Positions 34,500 through 46,330 of a stretch of 64,000 nucleotides of DNA are shown in pieces (position 1 is the stretch's first letter; every line of letters starts with the position of its first letter). Made by a program: the position numbers and the translations under genes. The stretch lies in assembly GCA_047967505.1 (NCBI GenBank), contig CM106540.1. One strand, 5' to 3'. The notes beneath the pieces are model-generated. The model had not been told where the DNA came from, did no database searches, and was given only the letters and a program-made list of their open reading frames with translations. The DNA comes from Dipteris shenzhenensis (Eukaryota > Polypodiophyta > Polypodiopsida > Gleicheniales).

Positions 34500-35575
34500 C
34501 GTCAGCTCAACACATCTAATTCTGATCTTTGTTCGTTCAGTTTTGCGGCTTGTGTTGCTAGGTTTGCCAAGTTTAGCTAGGTAGTTTCTCAGGTATGATC
34601 GTTGGCACTCCTTCTCATGGTTATTTGTGGTTGGGCAGTCATAGCTTAGCACTAGATTCAAACATATGGCACTCTTGGTTATCATGGTCACTAGTAGGAG
34701 GTGCTTATGTGCCCTTTGCAAATAAGGATTCTAGTTTCGTCATTCCTTACAAGTCTCGTTTTGACATGGACGAAGAGTATTCAGCTTTGTCGCTTGGCAA
34801 GGTGCTACATGCATTGGAGGTGATGCTTCTTTGTCTCTCAATAGATGGATTAATAGCTTTCCTTTCATGAATAACGTGTTGCCAGTAACTATCAGCCCCA
34901 GATTAGCTAAGCACCTTTATTAGCAGGATTAGCTAAGTGCCTTTATCAGCAGGGTTTAGTAACTTGGAATGATCTATGGGACCACTTTCCAATGGCTCAC
35001 TTTCATCTTACTGCTCGAGAAGTTATCTTCTTGTGCTCCTTATTAATCAGCAAGGTTCAAGAAGATTGGTTCACTAGTAGCACTCTGTTCCTCAAGATCT
35101 TCGACATTGGGTGAATGATAGAGATAAACAGGTTACTCAATTAACATTGAGGGATTAGAGATCGGCTTGCCATGTGGAAGAAGTATGTTTTGCCACTCTA
35201 CCCACTCTCCAAGATTGTTTTGGAATCACAATTCCACATTTTTTCGGGTTGCTTGGTCATTTGCCTGGTTTGGAGGTCTATTACTGAGTACCTACCTCAA
35301 AATAATATCTTCATTGTCGGTGGAAAATAGCATTGTTAGGACATCGCGGGTGTTTGACAGAGGCATAATTCAAGATTTGGAGTCTGATTTGGGCTATGGT
35401 AATTCAGAATATCTGGTCCACTCGCACTGCTATTGTGTTTCAACGAGTCCCGCTTCCGAATTCTCTTTCACGGCAAGACTTTCTTAGGATTTTAGGATGC
35501 CGTAGAAAGACTTCTGATTTTCCTCTAGTTTTTTCAGCTTTGTCAGAGCCTAATGTGTTGCACAGGTCACTGTAA
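34500..35575 (+). pseudogene. Probable LINE (L1-type) ORF2 3' end, decayed
   Basis: Frames around 34940-35060 read GLVTWNDLWDHFPMAHFHLT and LLISKVQEDWF, resembling the region after the reverse transcriptase in plant L1 elements. Around 35200-35290, FHIFSGCLVICLVW resembles the zf-RVT HxF..C..A..W pattern. The tail at 35397-35570, NIWSTRTAIVFQRVPLP to SEPNVLHRSL-stop, resembles the WxxRNxxxF tail of LINE ORF2. Each frame is short and broken, no catalytic residues are seen, and no long poly(A) follows. Confidence 0.4.
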
Positions 35576-35731
35576 TTTTTCTTCTCACTTTTTGGCCTAC
35601 CTTGTTGTAGGTCTTAGTGAAGACTATTCCTAAAGAAGAGAAAAATCTTCATTTTTTTATTTTCAAAAAATCATGAGTTATTTTATGATCCACTTACTAT
35701 TTTCTTTTCTACAAATCCTCCATATTTTTAG

Positions 35732-35732
<1 letters not shown>

Positions 35733-35826
<94 letters not shown>
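35733..35826 (+). repeat. (CT)n microsatellite
   Basis: About 47 uninterrupted CT units. The purity suggests it is young or unstable. The frame crossing it encodes only Leu-Ser. Confidence 0.97.
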
Positions 35827-35828
<2 letters not shown>

Positions 35829-38294
35829 CTCTCTTGCTTTCATTTCATCATCTCTCCATCCTCTTTTCCGAGCTTCGTCGTCTTTTTTGGTATTTCAGAT
35901 TTTGGGCAGGCCTTATGAATGATTTATTGTCATTCACCTTGTTTAATATAAACGTACATTTTGCGCACTTTTAAAATAAAACCTAATTACTGTGATATGA
36001 TGCACCCTGAAACATAGAACATACGAGATGCAAACAGTCATGGTGAGACCTAGCATCTCAATCCAAGTTGTTTACGACTCGAGATTTGCTACTTTTAGCA
36101 ATTCATTTCAAATAAATGAGTTTCTGAATCAAAGGTATAGAATCATAAGTCCCAACAACAAGGAGAATGACATGAAGAGCATCTATTTCCTTATCATCAA
36201 TCAAGTAGACGAGAGGATCATTGCATTGATTAAGACTTAGTTGTTGCTTGTTGGTTGAGTGAGGCTCAAGATAAGGCCTTTGGGAATCAATTGTCATTTG
36301 AATTGATTCCATGCAATCCAAGGGTTCAAAAGTTTGCAAAAGTGAGAGATATATGGGCGATAAAGAGGGATGCTGTACCCAAAGCTGCCTAAGAAGGCTC
36401 AGTCTCTAAGAAAACAAACTAAAATATTATGCTTCAAAAGATAAACTTGCTAAAGCTCTAAGGTTGGGTTCCAACAATAGCGTAGTTGGAGAGATTCTAG
36501 ATGAGCTTTCTTACACATAAATACTTTTCTAATTAGAGTGTGATTTTACATTTGTGGGAGATCAAATCACTTACTTTGCTCTTACTTGAGTAGTTTTCTC
36601 TTTCTAAGTGTTCTCACTCTTCAAATCTTATGAGTAAGGACACCCTAGATTTTGCCCATCTTGCACACCAAAATCAATTTGCCCACATCTCTACAAAAGG
36701 ACTTCTACTTGCAAAACATTACAGGCCTTTTCAAAGAATTCAATTATCTTTGGCCTACCACTGTTATTGAGAAGTCTAGCCTCTAGTTCAAAAATTTATT
36801 TCGAAAAAGTTTCACGAGCTCATGGTGGGTTGTGATAATGCATGTAAGCAATCAAAAGCTGGTCCTTAACTGTTCCATTACAGGGGGCTATAGCCACTAA
36901 AATGTACTTTCAAAGTATTGTACTTTGCCATCAAATCCTATTCTACAATAATCTTCGACAAATATACATATGTCTATGGAAGTACATGTACAAGGCTACA
37001 CATTCCAATATATACATATGTCTATGCAAGTACATGTACAAGGCTACACATTCCAATAATTCTTACATAGGTACGGGGCATGTGTTTTGTTTAACACATG
37101 TTGATTGTCTCTACTTTAAATTTACTTAGTGTATTCTCATTGTCATGCAAGTGTCTACTCAAATATGAGCATTATCCATAGAAGCACACAAGCAACTGAT
37201 CAAAGGTAATGTTTCAACATTTGAGCTAAGCAACACATGACAAAAAGCAAATCAAAAAACAAAGCTAAAAGTAGAGCTGAAAGCTGAACTTTTAAAAAAA
37301 GCTAACAAGAGGGACATGTTCTCTCACATTATAGAACATCACCAGCTCCCTTTAGAACCCCCCGAAGACGTCTTTGGGGGCATTGTCCCCCCCTTCATAG
37401 AATAGGTATAAGCATGCTTGGGTCCAAAGCACAGCCGAAAAACAATCTCTGAAAAAAGATCAAGCTCCACATACAACAATCTCCCATTTAGAGAGTGATC
37501 ATAGTAACTCCACTGTTACTACACTCAATGAAATGATTTGGATTTGGCTGTCCCTCATATTATTCCTCATACTTCAAGACAAATTGAAATTGAGGTTGTT
37601 TCCCATCATCGGCTTCAAATTCCTCCCCCTATTTTATTCTGCTTGAAGTGTGCCACCTCTCCCCATATGCCATGTATAGATTATCTTTTTTGTTTTACAG
37701 CTTTCTTCTTTTTACAATTTGTTTTATTTTCTCTTTCTTAATTTTTAAAATTTTATTGTTTTGGGGTTTAAAAATGGCAAGAGCTTCCTATTCCCAAATT
37801 GAATATGTAAGAGTTCCATTTTTACAACTTAAATCTTGTAAACTTATGATATTACCTAAACAACCCTTCAAACAACCCTTCTTTTTTTATGTATGTTCTT
37901 AACACTGAGCAACTACAAGAGAATAGAAAGAAATTGCCGTAGCACATCCAAAATCAACGAACGAGTGCCAGCATTCATGTCATCCCATTGTATCTTAAAG
38001 ATCACTATGATGATTACTTCAATGTTATCAAAAAGAGACATCAACCCCATTGGAAATTCATGGATTTATTGGGTTTGAATTTCCAAAAAGTGCTAATATT
38101 TGTCTGTCATGATCAATAAAAGCACTATCCATGAAATTTACAGTGAAGATCAAGTCCCATGCACCTAATGTCATGTTTATTTAGAAATAACAATTGCTAA
38201 AATTAGATTATATTCTAAATTAGCAATCATGTGAAAAATAAAGCTACAGGACATCCCATTCAATCAATAAATAGATGCAAGCCTATCAAGTAAT
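35827..38294. other. Intergenic sequence, no gene recognised
   Basis: Short overlapping frames (for example 36028-36240 and 36339-36103 on opposite strands) carry no family motif. Local features are a 49-bp tandem duplication at 36962-37059 and a palindrome CCCCGAAGACGTCTTTGGGG near 37359-37378. The rest is AT-rich. Confidence 0.4.
36962..37059 (+). repeat. Tandem duplication, 49-bp unit
   Basis: Two nearly identical copies of ATATACATATGTCTATG(G/C) AAGTACATGTACAAGGC, each ending ACACATTCCAAT. Confidence 0.85.
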
Positions 38295-38674
38295 TATTGC
38301 ATCAGCCCCATAATCCCGGGATTGTCTGGTGTGGTTATGGTAAAGCGGGAAACCAAAGGGCCCGACAGTGCTTGCATCAATATGGAGTGCATGGTTAAGG
38401 CCTAAAGGACAAAAAGGTACTAAGGTCCTTTATGGACATGTGGCACTCAGGTGGGCTCCAAGTGGCAAGCACTGGGTTTAGAAGAGATTTCTAGAGACAA
38501 GCTCCATAAAGGAAGAAAAGAGAAGGAACTCCAGGGGGGTTCATGTACAAAAGAGGACAGAGTACTCTGGGAATTGTGGCTGGGAGGAAAATCTAAGAGA
38601 GCCCTCTTTATAGTGTTGTTACATTGGTATCATAGCAAACAATTTTTGTTCCAAAGTTCAATAAATTTTCCAAT

Positions 38675-39460
38675 TTGAAAAGGAAGGGGCACTTGAAGAA
38701 GGAGGTTCCTCAAGCACCACCTAAGAAACCTCAAACACAAAATTATCCTCTCTTGAAGAAAGAGGATTATGAAAGGGCCAGGCAAGAAAATCTTTGCTTC
38801 AAATGTTTGGGCAAAGACCATGCTGCTTGGAATTGCCCTAAAAATAAACCAACAAGAGCTAAAGCTCCAAATAGACCTCCACAAAAACAAGTGCATGCAG
38901 TGCAAGTGTTGCCGCTTAATGGTACTGAAAAGTACATTGAGGTAGAGGTCTATCATGAGGATAGCACCCAAAAGTGATGTTTATCATCGACAATGTGGCA
39001 GCCCACCTTTGGTCCTCATGATTTAATGAGTATGCATGGAAAAACTAAGGGGCATAGAATAAGAGTGATGGTCGATGACAGTGCAAGGCATAATTTCTTG
39101 AACTAATCGTTAGTTAAGAAATTAAAATTTCCTGAGCGTCCCAATGTCCATAAATATGTGGTCTCTTTGGCGAAGGGTAGTGATAAAAAGTTTGGGACAC
39201 CATGATACATGGTGTAGAGGTGGATATTCAAGGTTATCAGGATGCCTTGGATTTCCAAATCATGCATCTCAACTGAACAGATGTAGCGCTTGGTCGAGAA
39301 TGGTTGTATAGTCTTGGGCATAGCTTACAGCGGAGTTATCTTAATAACTCCATTATGTTTGAAAAAGAGGGTAGAGTCTTTCAGATTCAAGGAGAACATG
39401 AGGTGCCTAACTCTCCTCTTATTTGTTTGATGGAATTGGAATGACTACTACACCAAGAAG
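38675..39460 (+). pseudogene. Gypsy element 2: gag knuckle and protease
   Basis: A CCHC zinc knuckle CFKCLGKDHAAWNCP lies near 38797. After a stop at 38976, FGPHDLMSMHGKTKGHRIRV and VDDSARHNFLN near 39075 correspond to the gypsy protease, where the active site is normally DSGA(T/S)HNF. Here it reads DDSARHNF, so the catalytic triad is altered. Further stops break the rest. The capsid part of gag is deleted. Confidence 0.75.
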
Positions 39461-39504
39461 AATGCGAGGTATATCTCTGTGAACTTACTTTTATTGGTGA
39501 TTTT

Positions 39505-40900
39505 ATGTCTTCTGCATCGGAAACAAGTAATGTTGTCTTTTATAATGTTAAAAAATATAAATCTTCTTTCAATGATTTAATGTTTGAATTTAAAGATGTT
39601 TTTTCGTCTGATTTACCTGATGGTTTAACTCCTGAGAGAGAAGTAGATCATAAAATAGATTTAATCCTTGGATCTATCCTTGTTTGTAAACCCCCATATA
39701 GGCTTAGTCAAATGAAGGAACGTGAGGTCGAAAGACAATTAACGGAATATCTTAGGAAGGGCTAAATTCAACCAAGGAGCTCACCTTGGTCTGCACCAGT
39801 TTTACTGGTAAAGAAATAGGATGGTACTATGCATTTATGCATAGATTACCAAGCACTAAATAAAATCACAATAAAAAACAAGTATCCTATGCCTCGCATT
39901 GATGAGCTCTTTGATCAATTGCAAGGGAAAAAATATTTTACTAAAATTGATTTAAGATCAAGATATCACCAAGTACGAATTAGGGAAGAGGATGTCCCGA
40001 AGACATCATTTCATACTAAGTATGGGCATTATCACTTTAAACTAATGCCATTTGGATTAACAAATGCTGCAGCAACTTTCATGACACTTATGAATAGTAT
40101 CTTAAGGCCATATCTAGGAAAATTTGATGTAGTATTTTTATACGATGTCCTTATTTATAATAAAACTAGGAAGCATTTGGAACATTTGCGAAAAGTGTTC
40201 CAACTACTTAGAGATAATTCACTCTTTGTTAAAGAATCCAAATGCGAATTCTTTGCAAAAGAAGTGAAATACTTGGGACATATAATATCCCAAGAAGGGG
40301 TTCATATGGACCCTGACAAAGTAAGGGTCATATTGGAATAGCCACATCCTATAAATCTAGAAGAATTACATGTATTCTTAGATTTGTTAGGATTCTATAG
40401 GAGATTCATCCAGGATTATGCAAGGATTGATGTTCTAATGACAGATCAGCTTAAGGGGAAGGGAAGCACCTTCATATGGGATGAACCTCAAAAGACAAGT
40501 TTTAAAAAATTAAAGGTAACTATAGCAGCAACTATTGTCTTAAAAGTAGTGGATCCCAATGAACCATTCGCGGTTGAGACAGATGCTAGTGATTTTGCTG
40601 TTGGGATGGTACTTATACAAAAATGTCAGCCAGTGGCTTTGAAAGCAAAAAGTTAGATCGTGCCAATGGAATTACTCGGCATATGAGAAGGAACTATATG
40701 CTATATTCTATGCTTTAAAAAAGAGGAGGCACTACTTATATGGTGCAAAATTTGAGATCATATTTGATCAGGAGAGCATTTTGTAATCAGCCAAAGCTTA
40801 AAGGTAGAAAAGCTAGATGGGTTGAGTTAATGCAAGAGTTTGATATACAATTGACATATAGGAAAGGAAAGTTGAATGTGGTAGCAGACTCCCTTAGCCA
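39505..40900 (+). pseudogene. Gypsy element 2: reverse transcriptase and RNase H
   Basis: Open stretches 39505-39765, 39829-40341 and 40384-40656 are nearly in one frame. Motifs: FKDVFSSDLPDGLTPEREVDHKI (canonical pre-RT), [49 protein letters not shown], and the active-site region [13 protein letters not shown] where the family has F(L/I)DD(I/V)L. The second catalytic Asp is Val, so polymerase activity would be lost. [21 protein letters not shown] and the RNase H motif FAVETDASDFAVGMVL follow. The RNase H end (LTYRKGKLNVVADSLSQ) is near 40850. Confidence 0.9.
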
Positions 40901-40908
40901 AATGCCAA

Positions 40909-41798
40909 TTGTTAATGAATTTAGTTTTACTCAATTCCAGGATGGTTTCCAGAGTCCTTAAGGAAAAATGTGAGTTTGATCCTCACTTCTCTGAAATATG
41001 GAAAGCAATTAGGAAAAGGGATCCAACTTATCGAGAGGCTTTTACTGAGGAGTCGCATGGAAATAGCAACACATCACAGGTTGGTGATAAAGGACTCAAG
41101 TGGAAAAAATATACTATTGAAGATGGCTACCTGCTCTACAAGGGTAGAGTATGTGTCCCGGATAATAATGACATTAGGCGCCAAATTCTTTTTGAATGTC
41201 ATGATAGTCCGAGTTCTGGACACCCAAAAATTCAGAAGACATATGTTCTTCTGAAAAGACAATTCTTTTGGCCTGGAATAGGTAAGGATGTCCTAGATTA
41301 TGTATTGAAGTGCCAAAAATGCCAGGTCAATAAGGTTGAACGCATTAAGGTAGGAGGTCTCCTACACCCATTGGAGATTCCATCTGGCAAATGGAAAAGC
41401 ATCTCCATGGACTTTATTGTGGGATTACATAGGACAGAGAGGGGGCACGAACTCAGTGTGCGTTGTGGATCGGTGGATCGGTTGACCAAGATGGCTAATT
41501 TTATTCCTGTCAGTGAATATGTTAAAAGTCCAGAATTAGCTAGGCTATTTGTGGAGCATATCTATAGATTGTATGGGCTACCAGTCGGTATTGTTGGTAA
41601 CCGGGATAACAAATTTGACTGTCATTTTTGAAGGGCTATGTTTAAGAGATTAGAAACTTCATTGAATATGAGCACCGCGGATCATCCACAGAGTGATGGT
41701 CAAACTAAAAGGGTCAATCAGATCATTGAGGATATGCTTCGAGCATATGTAAGTAAATGGAAAACTAATTGGGAACAGTATCTGCCCATATTAGAATT
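40909..41798 (+). pseudogene. Gypsy element 2: integrase, 5' part
   Basis: An HHCC finger HDSPSSGH ... CQKC lies near 41195-41325. Core residues follow: SISMDFIVGL (first Asp), IVGNRDNKFDCHF (second Asp) followed by a stop at 41630, and SDGQTKRVNQIIEDMLRAY where the family has GQTERVN. The catalytic Glu is thus Lys. The frame runs to LEF at 41798 and is interrupted by the nested element; it resumes at 44322. Confidence 0.88.
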
Positions 41799-42086
41799 TG
41801 TTAGAACATGGGGGAGAATAGATGCACTATGGCAAGAGAAGTGAGAAAACAAAAGATGTAGCAATGGGTGTTCTATTCATTGTGAGAGGGAAGTCCCTCT
41901 TTCATAGAATGGGAGAGAAGGTGGCCTAAATCAATGGCACCTCTCCTACATCAAAGGCAATCAGCCCCTACATCAGTGGAACTAGCTAAATCAAAGGAAC
42001 CTCCCATGTGGGAGCCTTGGTGCTTACATTATCCACTTAGGTCATAGTCTAGACACCTCATAGCACTAGGTGTGCTTCTACTACTA

Positions 42087-42120
<34 letters not shown>

Positions 42121-42180
42121 GACTCCCCTAGATGCACACATGCACCTTAGAGTAAGCCCTTGATCACACTTATCCCAACA
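41799..42180 (-). repeat. LTR (3') of the nested element
   Basis: It runs TGTTAGAACATGGGGG to TTATCCCAACA. It contains a (CA)n run near 42090-42116. It matches 43966-44321 closely. Confidence 0.85.
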
Positions 42181-42584
42181 TACCCCCCCTCAAGGGTTTG
42201 CCTCTTGCTATGTCAAGGATACATCTAGTCACATAGTTTCTCATGCCATCTCATGGTGGTCAAGGATAAATCTATGGCTAGGATCTCATGCTAGCAAAGG
42301 TGCCCAAGGGTCAAGGTTAACAAAAATGGGGTAGAACGCCCCCAAAATGGTCATCTCCCTTGCATGTACAAGGATGAATCTTAGGCCTTTGTGTGGACCT
42401 AGTTTCTCATGTTTGCAAGAGGTGCCATGGGGGTAAACAGATATCACATGGCCTACATCATATGGTGACCAGAGGTGATTTACAAAAGACAAAACACATA
42501 ACATTTTTTTTGGAGTACTATTCCAAGTAGAGAACCTCAAAATTTGACCAAGTGATGATAAATAAAGTTCAAAAGACAAAGTGC

Positions 42585-43142
42585 TCAAAAGGCATAGTCT
42601 TTATCTTCTACCACAAAGTTTGATTCTTCATTTGTTGATGGAGTTCTCTCTTCAACCAAATTTTCTTTGTTGATGATGTAGCTCTTTTTTACCAGATATG
42701 CTTCATTCTCTTTGGAGTTGTAGTAGGAGCCATTGTTAAAACCTTTGTTGATGTAGTTCTTTTCCTTGTTCTCCTTGATCTTGTTTTTGTCTTCAAGCTC
42801 TTCCTTAATGTGGCTGGTCTTTCCACAAAAGCATTCTAATATTTTGTGAATAAGTATCTTCATCTTTCAATGCTTACCTTTGGTACCAAATATCTTGTCA
42901 AGTATCTTCCATGCATCATGTGAATTGTCCTTCCCATCAATGTGATGAATATATTCATCAATAAGACCCAAAGAAATAATTGCTAGAGCCTTTTCATATT
43001 TTATTGTCCGTGCTATTTCACCTTTTCTTATTGAAGGTTTCTTCTTCTTTCCACAAGCAATATTCCATAGACCTTTCTCCAAGAGAATGAACTTCTGCCA
43101 AGTATGGAAAGAATGACCATCTATCTTACTCATATTAGCCAT
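42585..43142 (-). CDS. Gag-like protein of the nested copia-type element
   Basis: On the minus strand, 43142-42867 encodes 91 aa beginning MANMSKIDGHSFHTWQKFIL. It then has GLWNIACGKKKK, AIISLGLIDEYIHHIDGKD and HDAWKILDKIFGTKGKH, the core of copia gag (UBN2-like W...L, SL.....HI....A.exW..L). A second frame, 42863-42585, follows directly and is Lys/Glu/Asn-rich. The capsid-like fold presumably packaged the RNA. A complete copia gag is usually longer than 250 aa, so this is short and split by a stop. No CCHC knuckle is visible except a partial ECFCGKTSHIKEE. Confidence 0.6.
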
Positions 43143-43965
43143 TAGGAAGGTCTTACCTCTTACAAGGCAGTCTCTATTCCTTCACAAAATAGTATTCAAA
43201 CATATTCAATTCAAAATATATCATAAATGCATCATGAGCATTTACCAAAACTGTCAAATTGCAGGACAATGCTCCAAAAAAATGCCTCAGACCACTTCCA
43301 ATGGTCAAACATCCAAAAGACCAAAGATAACTGAGATAAAAATGAAACTTTCTAGCACTTAACCATATTCAATGGTTCATCTTAGACGCAGATATCACTA
43401 TTACTCCCAAATTGAGCAATTTGAAATTGGAGAGTGCAATTGAAGCTGAAGAGAAAAGCTTTGAGAGGGCTTTCAAAGGCAAACGATATCCTGAATACCA
43501 GAGAGAATCCTCATCCAAGCAGAGACGCAATATTGCGTCAGATCGCTTGGAACAATAGCATCAAACTCGACTGGTTTTTTTTGCATTTTCTCCTTTGTTT
43601 GTGGACAAAATTCGCTCAAAATTGATAAGCAACTAGCTCATAAGATCTCCCACCCGTGGCTCAAAGGAATTGACAAAATGTTGCATCTGGAAGCGAAATT
43701 GCTTGAAAGACTGGCGAGCAGAGATCGTGTCAGTACGAGCGCTCAGTAAAATTCTGTCAATCCCAACAATGAAGAGGTGTGCCTTAGCCTGTGGAAGCTA
43801 GAGCCAGAAGCATTTTGAAAGCGGTTGGATCTAGAGAAATTGATGCTACAAGATTTGGGCAAAATTGAGAAAGATGGAAGAGAAATCAAAGAAGGTTGAA
43901 GAAGATGATGAGGTGGCAACCTAGGAGTCTAAAAGCTCAAGGAGGATCATGGCTCTGATACCAAA
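43143..43965 (-). other. 5' untranslated leader of the nested element, with PBS
   Basis: Lies between the gag start and the PBS (43952-43964). No convincing coding region. The plus-strand frame at 43434-43625 is not supported by any motif. Confidence 0.55.
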
Positions 43966-44321
43966 TGTGGGGGAGAATAGATGCATTGTGACAAGAGAAG
44001 TGAGAACACAAAAGATGTAGCAATGGGTGTTCTATTCATTGTGAGAGATAAGTCCCTCTTTTATAAAATGGGAGAGAAGGTGACCTAAATCAATGGCACC
44101 TCTCCTATATCAAAGGCAATCAACCCCTGCATCAGTGAAACTAGCTAAATCAAAGGAACCTCCCATGTGGGGACCTTTGTGCTTACATCATCACTTAGGT
44201 CATAGTCTAGACACCTCATAGCACTAGTGTGCTTCTACTACACACACACACACACATATTTGACTTCCCTAGATGCACACATGCAACTTCGAATAAGCCC
44301 TTGATCACACTTATCCCAACA
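43966..44321 (-). repeat. LTR (5') of the nested element
   Basis: On the plus strand it begins TGTGGGGGAGAATAG next to the PBS and ends TTATCCCAACA before the GAATT duplication. Confidence 0.85.
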
Positions 44322-44987
44322 GAATTTACATATAGCAATGCCAAGCATTCAACCATAGGTTGTCCATTCATGATGATGTATGAATTTCAACCAAGAGCCC
44401 CAATGACAGTAGGACTCGAAAAAGAGAGGTTCAACCGACCAAAGACTTTCTTAAAGATATGAATCAAACGATTAAGTTAGCTAAAGATAGCATAAGAAGA
44501 GCTCAAGATAGAGCACGAAGTTATGCAAACCCCCACCATAGAAAGTTGGAGTTTGAAGTAAATGAGAAAGTCTACCTTATGACACCTAAATCTTCAAAAT
44601 CTCTAAAGAACGATAAATGCCCGAACTTATCTCCCAAGTATTGAGAACCATTCACGATACTTAAGAGGATTGGAAAACTTGCTTACAAATTAGCCTTACC
44701 TGAGGGATGTACAGTACATCCAGTTTTTCATGTTAATAGGCTAAAAAAAAAGTTAAGAGATGATGATAATGTCATTGAAAATGAAGTCCTAATTGAACTC
44801 ATGGAGCTCGCATCTTTACCACATAAACCAAAAAGAATTTAAGATAGACAAGAAAAAAAAGCATGACATACTATATGACAAGAATGTCTGGTTAAGTGAA
44901 AAGATAGATCTAGAGAGAGTTCAACATGGAAAAAGATAAGCAATCTCCAGAGGAAGTTTCCCAATTTTATTTTCAAGGAGAAGGGAA
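44322..44987 (+). pseudogene. Gypsy element 2: integrase C-terminus and chromodomain remnant
   Basis: Continues integrase after the insertion: YSNAKHSTIGCPFMMMYEFQP, DSIRRAQDRARSYANPHHRK, FEVNEKVYLMTPKS, then after a stop EPFTILKRIGKLAYKLALPE and VHPVFHVNRLKKKL. These are typical gypsy integrase C-terminal motifs. PKRI-stop-DRQEKKA..., ECLVK-stop-KDRSREFNME near 44830-44940 matches the chromodomain pattern (PxxIxDRR...EYLVKWKG), which assigns the element to the chromoviruses. Several stops are present. Confidence 0.8.
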
Positions 44988-45311
44988 TGTTACGTCAACC
45001 ATAATCCCAAGATTGTCTGGTGTGGTTATGGTAAAGCAGGAAACCAAAGGATCGATAGTGCTTGCATCAATATGGAGCATATGGTTTAGGCCTAAAGGAC
45101 AGAAAGGTACTAAGGTCCTTTATGGACATGTGGCACTCAAGTGGGCTCCAATTGGCAAGCACTGGATTCAAGGGAGATTTCTAGAGACAAGCTCCATAAA
45201 GGAAGAAAAGAGAGGTAACTCCAAGGGGGTTCACATACGAAAGAGGAGAGTACTCTGGGAATCATGGCTAGGAGAAGAATCTAAGAGATCCCTCTTTATG
45301 GTGTTGTTACA

Positions 45312-46330
45312 TTAATACAACCTAATGAGTTTCTCATTAGGTAGTTTCTCATTATTTGCTCCAAAATATGGAAAAAACATGAAAGATTGGGTTTAGAATA
45401 GTATTATTTGATATCATTGAGACGAAAGGTGCCAAGGATGATAACTTGGTCATATCAACTACAACCACCAGTGCAACAACAGTGGCACACGTGAGCCAAA
45501 TGTAAACATAGTATAGGAAGTGTTGGTCATGCACATGTGAGTTGCATACTGGCCGTTGGTTTCCCAAATTCCGAAATGATTGACTCACACTAGCTGATTG
45601 TCACTCGAGCACTCGAGGCCCAAGATGACAGCTGAGCTTATGCAAAGCTCTTGGGCTTTTACTTTGAATGCTGGCCCATAAATATGCATGCTTAGCCATA
45701 GAGGCAATTTGAAGTGCATTCACTTGACAATACTGGAGTACTCTTTTAACAAGCAAAGCCAAACAGCTGTCTACAGCAAACTTCAGCATACTGAAAGCAG
45801 TGTTCTGTGACCTGAGGGTAGGACATAATACACACAACCACACACCACATGTGCAAGTCCACAAAACAAAGAGAAAGCCTATAATGTATGAGCACTTCAG
45901 GAGTTGATCCCTTATCTCTATTTTGGTCCTCTTTGGGACTACTATGTATCGCACTGATGTGTGCGGTTTAAAAATGTGTGCAATCTAAAATGTTTAAATC
46001 TATATCGAGTGCAATATATCATAGAGGGTGCTTCAAGTTGCCATCTAACAAAGACCCCTTACACCATATACTTTGCCTTCACTAATGATTCCTGAAGCTA
46101 TAGCTTTGTTTTCAATACTGTACTTTGTAGCTTTAACCAAACACCTTTTTCTTCTCTAAACTTGATATTTTGCAATTGCATCGAAAGCGTGGCAGAAGCT
46201 CATTACAAAGTGTACGCTACAATGTAGGGTTATGTCGTTGAAATAATCATTCTCGGAGACCAGAACTTTGTTACTGATTCAAAGGCTTGCATGCTTTCTC
46301 AAAAAGGCACCCTTATTGAAGGAGCAAGCA
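45312..46330. other. Downstream flank of the glycosyltransferase-like gene
   Basis: No gene is supported. A 117-codon minus-strand frame (45954-45601) has no recognisable domain; it could be a remnant or chance. Reading the minus strand, CAATAAG lies about 15 nt after the stop codon of the upstream gene (near 46311-46318) and may act as a weak polyadenylation signal. Confidence 0.4.

Larger units (their letters stand above)
41799..44321 (-). mobile_element. Nested gag-only copia-type element
   Basis: Flanking duplication GAATT at 41794-41798 and 44322-44326. LTRs are 41799-42180 and 43966-44321. On the minus strand the right LTR is the 5' LTR: its end is followed by TGGTATCAGAGCC (rc of 43952-43964), the initiator tRNA-Met PBS. 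GAGGGGGGGTA (rc of 42181-42192) precedes the other LTR. The internal 1.8 kb encodes gag but no protease, reverse transcriptase or integrase, so it is non-autonomous and would need enzymes in trans. The right LTR is shortened by a few bases at the PBS junction compared with the left LTR (TGTTAGAACATGGGGG against TGTGGGGG). Confidence 0.88.
38295..45311 (+). mobile_element. Gypsy element 2 (chromovirus-like), with nested insertion
   Basis: LTRs at about 38295-38623 and 44988-45311 share CATAATCCCRRGATTGTCTGG and end GTGTTGTTACA. A PBS-like TGGTATCATAGC (38625-38636) follows the 5' LTR, and AAGGAGAAGGGAA precedes the 3' LTR. Flanks are GTAAT and TTAAT, a possible target duplication with one change. 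The internal order is knuckle, protease, reverse transcriptase, RNase H, integrase, chromodomain. Most of gag is missing: only about 45 bp separate the PBS from sequence just before the knuckle. A 2.5-kb copia-type element splits integrase at 41799-44321. Without that insert the element would be about 4.5 kb. Confidence 0.88.

Noticed and set aside
45601-45954. 117-codon minus-strand frame as a gene
   Set aside because: No domain, no repeat copy and no splice context; too short to support alone.
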